From NCBI GenBank assembly GCA_963677345.2, contig CAXXLC010000029.1:124001-188000 (forward strand): a DNA stretch of 64,000 bases, written 5' to 3'. A program made the position numbers and the translations under genes. The notes under the pieces are model-generated. The model did no database searches. It was not told the DNA's origin and saw only the letters and a list, made by a program, of their open reading frames with translations. The number at the start of each line of letters is the position of its first letter. The stretch's first letter is position 1. Shown one piece after another: positions 25,870 to 33,275 of this stretch. This DNA comes from Saccharicrinis sp963677345. GTDB taxonomy: Bacteria; Bacteroidota; Bacteroidia; Bacteroidales; Marinilabiliaceae.

Positions 25870-25931
25870 TGGCATTAAGCCCAAGAGACAGAGAACGCAA
25901 ACTGATATAAATGAACTAAAAACATATTGAA

Positions 25932-26774
25932 ATGATAAAAAATGGATTTAAAAGCCTTTGCGAACCTATTATAGACAAATGGATAAATGAACTTTTAAGT
26001 AAAAAAGGGATTTCTGAGGTAAAGGAATTTAACTTAAAATTATCAGGAACAAAATATGAAATGTACCCTGAATCATTACCAATGATTTTTACAGGGAATT
26101 TAGAATCAGATGTAGTTTTTATAGAATTAAACCCAGGCTACGGACTATTGACCCCATCAGTGAATAATAATGAATTGGTAATGCTAAACTTCAAAAATCA
26201 AGAATTTCCAGTTGTTAAAGACTTTACTTCCTATGTGAGTTTCTTTAGTCAATTTGGCACTTGCAAGTCACTTCATTTACAAAGAGACGGAAACAAAAAA
26301 CTAGATACCCACGGTAAAAGACATATTGACTTTTTCTTTGGTTTAGGACTTCTTGACAATTATGATTATAGTTTTGAAAATTACGAATTTATAAGAAATG
26401 ATAAACTTCAATTGGAGTTTTTACCTTATATGTCCAAATCATTCAGCTTTAGTAATTTTAGTAATAGTGAAATTGAAAAGCAATTTGAATTTATAAAGGA
26501 AATAGTAAGACTAAAAGAACGGAAATATGTTATTGTTACTGGAAATAAGAAACAATTAAAACAACTATTTAAAAGTAAGAAAGTTAAATTTGAATCTCAC
26601 ATAATTGGTGGCAGAAAAAAAGCCGATGTTTACTCTGAAATTATTATTGAAAACGAAGTGAAATATTTATTAGTACCTAGTTATAAAAGTCAATCTTTGC
26701 ATTCTAATCAACTTAGGGATTATGGGCAACAAATTAAGGAAAAACGGACCAGACGATATAGTTGGGTTTGTTAA
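25932..26774 (+). CDS. Unrecognised 280-residue cassette protein, 3' end supplied by IS
   Basis: I do not recognise the family. Visible features are LPMIFTGNLESDVVFIELNPGYG (about 50-72), a central YVSFFSQFGTCKSLHLQRDG, VIVTGNKKQLKQLF (about 206-219), and LLVPSYKSQSLHSNQLRDYG near the end. The ELNPG and VPSYKSQ segments faintly recall the uracil-DNA-glycosylase fold, a weak hint only. The last three residues and the stop are encoded by the left end of the ISAon1-type element that starts at 26764, so a few native residues, and any palindrome that followed the gene, are lost. It starts 66 nt after palindrome C. Confidence 0.75.
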   Translation: MIKNGFKSLCEPIIDKWINELLSKKGISEVKEFNLKLSGTKYEMYPESLPMIFTGNLESDVVFIELNPGYGLLTPSVNNNELVMLNFKNQEFPVVKDFTSYVSFFSQFGTCKSLHLQRDGNKKLDTHGKRHIDFFFGLGLLDNYDYSFENYEFIRNDKLQLEFLPYMSKSFSFSNFSNSEIEKQFEFIKEIVRLKERKYVIVTGNKKQLKQLFKSKKVKFESHIIGGRKKADVYSEIIIENEVKYLLVPSYKSQSLHSNQLRDYGQQIKEKRTRRYSWVC

Positions 26775-26814
26775 AAAAGTTATGTTAATTTTGCATTAAA
26801 GAAAACTAACACAT

Positions 26815-27204
26815 ATGTCATCACAGGATCTCAACGCACAGTTACTAGGACTATTTTTACCACAAGGAATATTGGATCATTTTACAATAACAGACTTCAA
26901 GCAAGAAGCAAGTGGTCAGGATTTATACACAAAGAAGCTTACTATATATTTAGAAGAAAAAAAAGAAATCCCGAAAGAATATAGTAATTATCAATATAAA
27001 GCAAGTGGCTTTATGGCACCAAAGGAAATAAAAGACTGTCCAGTTAGGCGGAATTTAGTGACTTTAAATGTAAAATGCAGGCGTTGGGATGTTATGATAG
27101 AAGGGAAATATCAAAAGCGAAGCAGAAACTGGAAATCTGTAGCAGACGGCACTCGGTTAGATCCTGAGTATGCCGCTTTTTTAAAAGGAATTGGTGGACT
27201 CTAA
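26815..27204 (+). CDS. ISAon1-family transposase N-terminal region protein
   Basis: The protein has 129 residues. It begins MSSQDLNAQLLGLFLPQGILDHF and ends with a zinc-ribbon/HTH-like DCPVRRNLVTLNVKCRRWDVM and TRLDPEYAAFLKGIGGL. This is the first frame of two-frame ISAon1 elements in Bacteroidota and probably supplies DNA binding. It overlaps the second frame by 14 nt, allowing coupled or frameshifted translation. Confidence 0.88.
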   Translation: MSSQDLNAQLLGLFLPQGILDHFTITDFKQEASGQDLYTKKLTIYLEEKKEIPKEYSNYQYKASGFMAPKEIKDCPVRRNLVTLNVKCRRWDVMIEGKYQKRSRNWKSVADGTRLDPEYAAFLKGIGGL

Positions 27205-28180
27205 TGCCATAAGTACCGAAAGTCTACGAATATTCTTTGGAATAAATGCAAGTACATTCCAACAACAGTACAAAAATAAACTCAGTGGCTATAGCAGCTG
27301 GAATCAGAAGCCCCATGCCGACGAATATTTAGTTTTTCCGGAAAATATGGGAGCATTTCTCTCTATTGACGAAGTGGCATTATCAAATGGAGAATTATAT
27401 ACTATACTAACAAACAAGGCTGCATCTGGTAAAAAAGGTAGTATAATTGGGATTTTCCAAGGCGTTGAGAGCTTTAGCATAATCAGTCTAATAAAAGAAC
27501 ATATAGGTTTTAAACTTAGAGATAAAGTAGAGGAAATCACATTAGATTTATCACCTACTATGAATGCTATAGCTAAATCTTGCTTTAGAAGAGCCAAGCG
27601 TGTAGCTGATCGATTTCATGTACAAAAATTAACATATGAGGCTGTTCAACAGATTCGTATTGAATATAGATGGGAGGCAATAGATCAGGACAATTTAGAG
27701 ATATCACTAGCTCGTAAAAATGATACAGAATATTCTCCTGAAATACTACCAAACGGAGACAGTATTAAACAATTACTAGCTCGTAGCAGACACTTATTAT
27801 TTAAATCTCCAGAAAAATGGACAGCTTCTCAAAAAGAAAGAGCTACCCTATTATTTGAAAGATATCCTGAAATAAAAAAGGCTTATTATTTATCACAGGA
27901 TTTAAAGATTGCATATAACCATATGTGCGAGAAAAATGTTGGTTGGCTTAAATTAGCACATTGGTCTGAGAAAGTCAGAAAGAGCGGCTTTAAATCATTT
28001 AATTCTATTGCTGATACATTTTTCAACTACTATGATAATATATCAAACTTCTTTAATAATAGAAGTACTAATGCTGCGGCTGAATCTTTTAATGCTAAAA
28101 TAAAAGAATTCAGAAGACAATTTAGAGGTGTAGTAGATGTGAAATTCTTTCTTTTTAGGCTTACTAAAATATATGCGTAG
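27191..28180 (+). CDS. ISL3-like transposase, catalytic frame of ISAon1-type element
   Basis: The protein has 329 residues. The DDE core shows LSIDEVALSNGELYTIL with the first Asp (about 52-68), TLDLSPTMNAIAKSCFRRAKRVADRFHVQKL with the second Asp (about 118-147), and NNRSTNAAAESFNAKIKEFRRQFRGV with the Glu near the C-terminus. These match the ISL3/IS204 group. Both frames are intact, so the element may still move. Confidence 0.9.
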   Translation: MVDSNAISTESLRIFFGINASTFQQQYKNKLSGYSSWNQKPHADEYLVFPENMGAFLSIDEVALSNGELYTILTNKAASGKKGSIIGIFQGVESFSIISLIKEHIGFKLRDKVEEITLDLSPTMNAIAKSCFRRAKRVADRFHVQKLTYEAVQQIRIEYRWEAIDQDNLEISLARKNDTEYSPEILPNGDSIKQLLARSRHLLFKSPEKWTASQKERATLLFERYPEIKKAYYLSQDLKIAYNHMCEKNVGWLKLAHWSEKVRKSGFKSFNSIADTFFNYYDNISNFFNNRSTNAAAESFNAKIKEFRRQFRGVVDVKFFLFRLTKIYA

Positions 28181-28290
28181 TTAACATATTTATAACTTAG
28201 ACCCAATATTTAACGCTGATCCGGAAAAACTATAGTAACCAAATGAAAAAAAAAGTTCGTTTTCAAGCTCCTGATTATTGTAAAAGCAAA

Positions 28291-28324
28291 AAAGGCTAAT
28301 TCAAAATAAATTGAATTAACCTTT
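28291..28324 (-). terminator. Terminator of the tRNA-Asp operon
   Basis: A 14-bp stem (28291-28304 with 28311-28324, one mismatch) is followed on the minus strand by a run of T complementary to the A run at 28287-28293. It lies 4 nt past the last tRNA gene. Confidence 0.8.
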
Positions 28325-28327
28325 CTG

Positions 28328-28401
28328 CGGTCTGGACGGGACTCGAACCCGCGACCTCCGGCGTGACAGGCCGGCATTCTAACCAGCTGAACTACCAGAC
28401 C
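28328..28401 (-). tRNA. tRNA-Asp (GTC), copy 4 of the operon
   Basis: A full cloverleaf on the minus strand: acceptor GGTCTGG with CCAGACC, discriminator G, anticodon GTC in CCTGTCACG, and the T-loop GGTTCGAGTCC. CCA is not encoded. The 74 bases are identical to the three other copies. Confidence 0.97.
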
Positions 28402-28428
28402 AATTTTAGATCTTTTATATTTATAACG

Positions 28429-28502
28429 CGGTCTGGACGGGACTCGAACCCGCGACCTCCGGCGTGACAGGCCGGCATTCTAACCAGCTGAACTACCAGA
28501 CC
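28429..28502 (-). tRNA. tRNA-Asp (GTC), copy 3 of the operon
   Basis: Identical in sequence to the other three copies; separated from copy 4 by 27 nt. Anticodon GTC and discriminator G read Asp. Confidence 0.97.
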
Positions 28503-28532
28503 GTTTTAAGATCTATTTTTGTTTTATAAAAG

Positions 28533-28606
28533 CGGTCTGGACGGGACTCGAACCCGCGACCTCCGGCGTGACAGGCCGGCATTCTAACCAGCTGAACTAC
28601 CAGACC
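28533..28606 (-). tRNA. tRNA-Asp (GTC), copy 2 of the operon
   Basis: Identical to the others; separated from copy 3 by 30 nt of AT-rich spacer. Confidence 0.97.
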
Positions 28607-28676
28607 AGTATAAAACAAAATCAATAATTTTCGAGTTTAAAACAAAGAACATTTTCTTTATTTTACTTTCAGTTTG

Positions 28677-28750
28677 CGGTCTGGACGGGACTCGAACCCG
28701 CGACCTCCGGCGTGACAGGCCGGCATTCTAACCAGCTGAACTACCAGACC
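28677..28750 (-). tRNA. tRNA-Asp (GTC), copy 1 of the operon
   Basis: First transcribed copy, about 23 nt downstream of the expected start site. The spacer to copy 2 (70 nt) is the longest in the operon. Confidence 0.97.
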
Positions 28751-28779
28751 AAATGTGTTTGTTTTTTCTGAAAGCGATG

Positions 28780-28809
28780 CAAAGATAGAGCTTTTGTGTC
28801 TACTTGCAA
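28780..28809 (-). promoter_or_regulatory. Promoter of the tRNA-Asp operon
   Basis: On the minus strand TTG (28809-28807), a 19-nt spacer and TATCTTTG (28787-28780) match the Bacteroidota promoter consensus. The rest of the 409-base gap 28751-29159 shows no gene and should include the left end of the IS110 element. Confidence 0.75.
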
Positions 28810-28989
28810 TAGTTAGGGGCTTTTTTTTAAAGAAAATTTTCAAAAAAAATCCCTGTAATCCGCTACTGGTCTACAAACCAGTTTATTATATGGGTGTTTT
28901 TTTATGGAAAAAATATAGAGATTCAATGGTTTTTAGGTTTTTTCTTTTGAAAATATAAAGTTGTTTGATTTGAGGTCTGCATAAGTCAA

Positions 28990-30460
28990 TTGCTTGCTAC
29001 TAGTTTATCTAAATATTTATAAGAAATCATGTATGTTAGATGCTTCTATTATATGTTTGTTTTATCTGTTCTAAATAGCCCTTATGTTTGTAATTGTATA
29101 ACGCATAAGTTTCTGCCCACTAATTTAACTTAGCAGGTAAAGAAAAAAAAAAGAAAGTTATGCATAACCAAAATTACAAATTAGATTTTACGGGAAAAGA
29201 AATTTATGCGGGAATTGATGCCCATTTAAAATCGTGGAAGATATCCATAATGAACAATGGCCTTTTGTGCAAAACATTTTCACAAAATGCGGATGCCAAA
29301 GAATTAAAAAACTATCTTGAAAGCAATTATCCCAATGGGACATATTATTCAGCATATGAGGCTGGTTTTTGCGGGTTCGCACCTCATCGAGAATTAATAA
29401 GCCAAGGTATTAAAAATATTGTGGTAAATCCTGCAGATATACCAACAACAGATAAAGAAAAAAAGCAAAAAGAAGACAGCAGAGATAGTAGAAAAATAGT
29501 ACGTTCATTATATAATAAAGAGTTGGTTGCGATACATGTACCAAATATAAATATGGAAGGGTTAAGGTCGATGATAAGATACCGAAGTACAATTGTAAAA
29601 GAGATCAGCAGGCATAAAAACCGGACGAAGTCCTTATTGTACTACAACGGCATTAAAATTCCTGCCGAACTATCAAAGGGCTCTGTTCATTGGTCAAAAC
29701 GTTATACCCTCTGGCTTGAAAAAGTTGATCTGGGAACCGAATATGGCAATGCAACATTAAAGCATATTATTGATACAGTTGAACATCTAAGAAAAAAATT
29801 ACTTGAAGTTGGGAGGTGTTTGAGAAAGATTGAGAAAGATAGTGAACATTCAAAACTAATAGCTTTGTTACGTACGGTACCAGGCATAGGGTTGATCACA
29901 GCACTGACCATCTTAACTGAATTGAATGATATAAAACGCTTCAGGAGTATAGACAAATTGTGTTCATATGTAGGTCTTGTTCCCAGGACCAATTCTAGTG
30001 GAGATAACGACAGGACGGGAGGCATTACCCCACGAAGCAACAGACAGTTAAGGAGTATGTTGATAGAAAGTGCTTGGATAGCAATAAGGCACGATCCAGC
30101 CTTAATGATGAAATACGGGGAACTGTCACAACGAATGGACAGTACTAAGGCTATAGTAAACATAGCTAAGAAGCTATTGAGCCGAATAAAACATGTTTTA
30201 ATAAACGAAACGCCTTATGTTAAAGGAGTTGTCAAATAATAATGGTAACCGAAAAAACAATCCAAAAGCAATGGGACTACCAACGGACTCTTGCAGCAAT
30301 AAAATTGACTGTTTTTTTTAGTCTGTAGCCCATACTATAAATAATTGAACAAGGAAATGCAGCATTTAAAATGACTGTTGATAGAAGGTTGTTTTTATAG
30401 GGAAACCATTCATTATATAACCAAGAGTGACCGACGGTGATTGTTTATACCGGAGTCAAA
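28990..30460 (+). mobile_element. IS110-family insertion sequence, ends not resolved
   Basis: IS110 elements lack clear terminal repeats and target duplications, so the limits are approximate. Both flanks of the transposase have long non-coding stretches (409 bases before, 625 after), one of which should encode the bridge RNA. Confidence 0.55.
29160..30239 (+). CDS. IS110-family transposase
   Basis: The protein has 359 residues. The N-terminal DEDD/RuvC-like domain shows IYAGIDAHLKSWKISIM with the first Asp (about 15-31), TYYSAYEAGFCGF with Glu, and KEDSRDSRKIVRSL with the later Asp residues (about 113-127). The C-terminal transposase_20 domain has LLRTVPGIGLITALTILTEL (about 237-256), RFRSIDKLCSYVGLVPRTNSSGD and the conserved serine segment. 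IS110 enzymes use a DEDD plus serine mechanism guided by a bridge RNA from a non-coding end of the element. The frame is intact. Confidence 0.93.
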   Translation: MHNQNYKLDFTGKEIYAGIDAHLKSWKISIMNNGLLCKTFSQNADAKELKNYLESNYPNGTYYSAYEAGFCGFAPHRELISQGIKNIVVNPADIPTTDKEKKQKEDSRDSRKIVRSLYNKELVAIHVPNINMEGLRSMIRYRSTIVKEISRHKNRTKSLLYYNGIKIPAELSKGSVHWSKRYTLWLEKVDLGTEYGNATLKHIIDTVEHLRKKLLEVGRCLRKIEKDSEHSKLIALLRTVPGIGLITALTILTELNDIKRFRSIDKLCSYVGLVPRTNSSGDNDRTGGITPRSNRQLRSMLIESAWIAIRHDPALMMKYGELSQRMDSTKAIVNIAKKLLSRIKHVLINETPYVKGVVK

Positions 30461-30464
30461 ATGG

Positions 30465-30499
30465 AAAATCGGTATGGGTATCGAACCCATACCGATTTT
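30465..30499. repeat. Perfect 15-bp hairpin in the IS110 downstream region
   Basis: 30465-30479 pairs without mismatch to 30485-30499 around a 5-nt loop. The sequence AACCAAGAG occurs just before (about 30420) and just after (30500) it, so the hairpin lies between short direct repeats. It could be a terminator, part of a bridge RNA, or a target palindrome of the IS. The remainder of 30240-30664 holds no gene that I can see. Confidence 0.7.
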
Positions 30500-30665
30500 A
30501 ACCAAGAGATTCCCTCTAGCTCATAATTACCCGGTGTAAAAAGAGTGTATATGACAGAATATCAACAGATAAGTATTCTGTAATATGAAATTTAGAAAAA
30601 AAAGTGTGCATGAAATTTGGATTACAACATAGAAGAGTCCGTCTATAAACTCTGCATTTATTAAG

Positions 30666-30786
30666 AGTCTTGTTCAAAAAGTTCGAGGACAAGGCTTGCG
30701 AAATTTTGAAAATCTGGGAGTTTACTTTCGTAAATGACCGTTTTCAAAATGAGCGTAACGCAGTTATCGGACTTTATGAACAGACT
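30666..30786. repeat. 121-bp imperfect palindromic repeat element
   Basis: It starts AGTCTTGTTCAAAAAGTTCG and ends with its imperfect reverse complement (CGGACTTTATGAACAGACT). Inner arms AAATTTTGAAAA and TTTTCAAAAT also pair, and the centre contains GTTTACTTTCGTAAA. Such AGTCTGTTCAA-bounded palindromes are dispersed in related Bacteroidota genomes as far as I recall. It carries no frame and may be a non-autonomous element. Confidence 0.7.
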
Positions 30787-30822
30787 AAATAGAATATACA
30801 GGTTCAAGTATGATTCAAAAAA

Positions 30823-30845
30823 AAAGGAGGCATATAGCCTCCTTT
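30823..30845 (-). terminator. Terminator of pyk
   Basis: A 9-bp stem AAAGGAGGC with GCCTCCTTT has, on the minus strand, a following T run complementary to the A run at 30817-30825. It lies 19 nt past the pyk stop. Confidence 0.85.
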
Positions 30846-30864
30846 AAATGTATTATAAAAAAAA

Positions 30865-32304
30865 TTATTTATTAGCTGATTCTTTAGTTTTGTTTAAAAG
30901 TTCATCAACTGTAATAATTTCCAGGAATGTTGTTCCACTTCCAATACCAAAGCTACTTCCTAAATATGCAACTTGATCGTTAGCATCTAAAACATCTTTC
31001 TTTAATAATTTTTCAAGAGTTTTAATAAGAATTTCTTCTTTAGAACCACCTTGTTCCATAATTCTAGGAGAAACACCATATGAAAGGTTTAGTTCCCTTG
31101 CGGTTCTAGGACTAAAGCAAAGAGCGTACACAGGAATGTTTCCTCTAAAAGCAGCTAAATAACGAGCTGTTCTTCCTGAAATACTATCTGTAATAACTGC
31201 TTTTACATTTAAATCTGCAGCAGATTTGAACGCAGTTTCAGCTAAATAAGTAGTTTTGCTTTTTTGTAAGTTTGGTACTGGAATATCGTTACGATTATCT
31301 TTAGCATCTTCAACTTCTCTTGCAATAGAAGACATGGTTTGAACAGCTTCAACACCATAATCACCATAAGCTGTTTCGCCACTAAGCATTATTGCATCAG
31401 TACGATAGTAAATTGCATTTGCAACGTCAGTTACTTCAGCACGAGTTGGTCGTGGATTTTTAATCATAGTGTGTAACATTTGTGTTGCCACAATTACTGG
31501 TTTTTTAAACTCTACACACTTTCTGATTAGTTTACGTTGTATTCCAGGAATTTTTTCTTGTGCTATTTCAATACCCATATCACCACGAGCGATCATTACA
31601 CCATAAACGCATTCAACAATTTCATCAATGTTATCAACGCCTTCCTGATTCTCAATTTTAGCAATAATCTTTGCAGGACATTCTAAACGATCTAATTCTT
31701 TTTGAACATCAGCAACATCTTGTGAATTTCTAACAAATGAGTGAGCAATAAAGTCAACTTCTTGTTCTGCAGCATATCCTAAGAAACGGATATCTTTTTC
31801 AGTTAATGAAGGTAAGTTAATACGAACACCAGGAACATTAACACTTTTTTTACCACCTATTTCACCATCGTTTTCAACAGAACAAATTAATTCATTACCT
31901 TTTTTCTCAATTACCTTAAGAGCAGTTTCTCCATCGTCAATTAAAACGTCGCTGCCAACAGGTACATCTTTTACAAAATCAGAATAAGAAACACAAATGC
32001 ATTCTGCAGTAGATTTTGTATCTGGTTCTCCTTTAACGATAAGTGTATCACCTTTAGCAACTAAAATTTTGTTGCCATCTTCAGTAGGAGTGGTTCTGAT
32101 TTCCGGACCTTTAGTATCAACAAGAATTGCAACTTTATCAGATACGTCACGAACTCTTCCAACAACTCTTTTTAAGCCCTCGTAATCCATATGTGCTGTG
32201 TTTAATCTCACAACATTTACACCGGACTTAATTAAACTTTTAACATACTCAGGATCACACTTCATGTCTGATACCGTAGCAACAATTTTTGTAAACTTTT
32301 TCAT
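30865..32304 (-). CDS. pyk: Pyruvate kinase
   Basis: The start chosen is the second of two adjacent ATG codons (MKKFTKIVATVSD), giving 479 residues, normal for the family. The substrate and metal residues are visible: VVRLNTAHM near the N-terminus (Arg-x-Asn), KIENQEGVDNIDEIV with the catalytic Lys and metal Glu (about 217-231), MIARGDMGIEI, and the K+/Mg site MLSGETAYGDYGVEAV. The enzyme converts phosphoenolpyruvate and ADP to pyruvate and ATP in glycolysis. The variant VATVSD replaces the common CTIGP near the N-terminus. It probably shares an operon with aroQ upstream (35 nt gap). Confidence 0.96.
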   Translation of the reverse strand: MKKFTKIVATVSDMKCDPEYVKSLIKSGVNVVRLNTAHMDYEGLKRVVGRVRDVSDKVAILVDTKGPEIRTTPTEDGNKILVAKGDTLIVKGEPDTKSTAECICVSYSDFVKDVPVGSDVLIDDGETALKVIEKKGNELICSVENDGEIGGKKSVNVPGVRINLPSLTEKDIRFLGYAAEQEVDFIAHSFVRNSQDVADVQKELDRLECPAKIIAKIENQEGVDNIDEIVECVYGVMIARGDMGIEIAQEKIPGIQRKLIRKCVEFKKPVIVATQMLHTMIKNPRPTRAEVTDVANAIYYRTDAIMLSGETAYGDYGVEAVQTMSSIAREVEDAKDNRNDIPVPNLQKSKTTYLAETAFKSAADLNVKAVITDSISGRTARYLAAFRGNIPVYALCFSPRTARELNLSYGVSPRIMEQGGSKEEILIKTLEKLLKKDVLDANDQVAYLGSSFGIGSGTTFLEIITVDELLNKTKESANK

Positions 32305-32339
32305 CAACTAATTATTTATTTTAAATTTTCCTAAATATT

Positions 32340-32771
32340 TCAATTGTAATTTTTTGAATTTATAACACTCTGAATAGCTAGATTATACGAGTCCAGACCA
32401 AAACCTGCAATTGTTCCAATGCAAACAGGAGAAATATAAGAATGCTGTCTAAATGTTTCTCTTTTAAAAACATTGGAAATATGTACTTCTATAACAGGGG
32501 TGGTAATGCCGGATATCGCATCTGCTAAAGCAATAGAGGTATGAGTGTAGGCTCCTGCGTTCAAAATTATGGCATCGTAGCTAAAACCTACTTCATGAAT
32601 CTTGTCTATTAATTTACCTTCACTATTTGATTGAAAATAAAATAATTCAATATTCTTGTGTTTTGTCTTTAATTCCTCGAAATAAACTTCAAATGATTTA
32701 TTTCCGTAAATATTTACTTCTCGTTTTCCTAATAAATTTAAATTAGGTCCATTTAGTATTAAAAGCTTCAT
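32340..32771 (-). CDS. aroQ: Type II 3-dehydroquinate dehydratase
   Basis: The start at 32771 (MKLLILNGPNLNLLGKRE) gives 143 residues, the usual length; nine further codons upstream are unlike the family. Catalytic features are the NGPNLN loop, the tyrosine in VNIYGNKSFE, the NAGAYTHTSIALADAI segment, EVHISN with the catalytic His, and the C-terminal ISPVCIGTIAGFG. It makes 3-dehydroshikimate in the shikimate pathway as a dodecamer. It sits upstream of pyk and divergent from xerD. Confidence 0.95.
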   Translation of the reverse strand: MKLLILNGPNLNLLGKREVNIYGNKSFEVYFEELKTKHKNIELFYFQSNSEGKLIDKIHEVGFSYDAIILNAGAYTHTSIALADAISGITTPVIEVHISNVFKRETFRQHSYISPVCIGTIAGFGLDSYNLAIQSVINSKNYN

Positions 32772-33275
32772 TTTATTATAAAAATTGTATAGATACAATT
32801 CATTTTTGGGGCACTCTTCTAAATTTGCAGCAAATGTATTGAAAACTTATGTGATAATAAAACCCTTTGAATAAACAATTATATAAATAATGCAGTTTTT
32901 ATAGTTTATAAATAACCAAAATATTATTTGACAGATTTTATAAAAGAGGTTTGGTGTATTAAGTTGCCGGATGTCAGTTAGTTGTGCTGAGTTTTAGATT
33001 GAGTTTGTTGGGTAATGGTACAAATATTAACCTTGTAGTTAAATTATGTAACAATTTTATTTACAAAATATCAAATATTTAAAATTATATTATTTCTATA
33101 TCCTGGTGAAGAGGAATATTTGTATGTTTTATAATAATAAGAGATTTAGGTGTTTACATATTTAGTTGAACAAAAAAATATTTACATAAAAAATAATTAT
33201 TTTGTTGATTCAAAAAATATATGTTATTATATTTACTATAAACTTACATTATATAATTATAATTAATATACGAAA
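32772..33275. other. AT-rich gap between aroQ and xerD
   Basis: This 504-base divergent gap is very AT-rich. I see no frame, no RNA structure and no clear TTG-N19-TAnnTTTG promoter in it, although promoters for both genes must lie here. Confidence 0.5.

Larger units (their letters stand above)
26764..28204 (+). mobile_element. ISAon1-type insertion sequence, ISL3-like
   Basis: The ends form imperfect inverted repeats: the left begins GGGTTTGTTA and continues to TATGTTAA, and the right, read inward, begins GGGTCTAAGTTATAAA and continues to TATGTTAA. Two overlapping transposase frames fill the inside. I see no exact 8-bp target duplication (flanks ATATAGTT and AATATTTA), which suggests later rearrangement or a deletion beside the element. 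Confidence 0.78.

Noticed and set aside
26815..28180. Split transposase frames of the ISAon1-type element as a broken gene
   Set aside because: Two overlapping frames are the normal organisation of this IS type.
28658..28843. 61-codon minus-strand frame across a tRNA-Asp gene (VVQLVRMPACHAGGRGFESR)
   Set aside because: This is the well-known spurious translation of a tRNA-Asp gene; the tRNA explains the sequence.
30690..30780. Small RNA gene in the 121-bp palindrome
   Set aside because: No promoter or T-run terminator is tied to it; a repeat element is the simpler reading.
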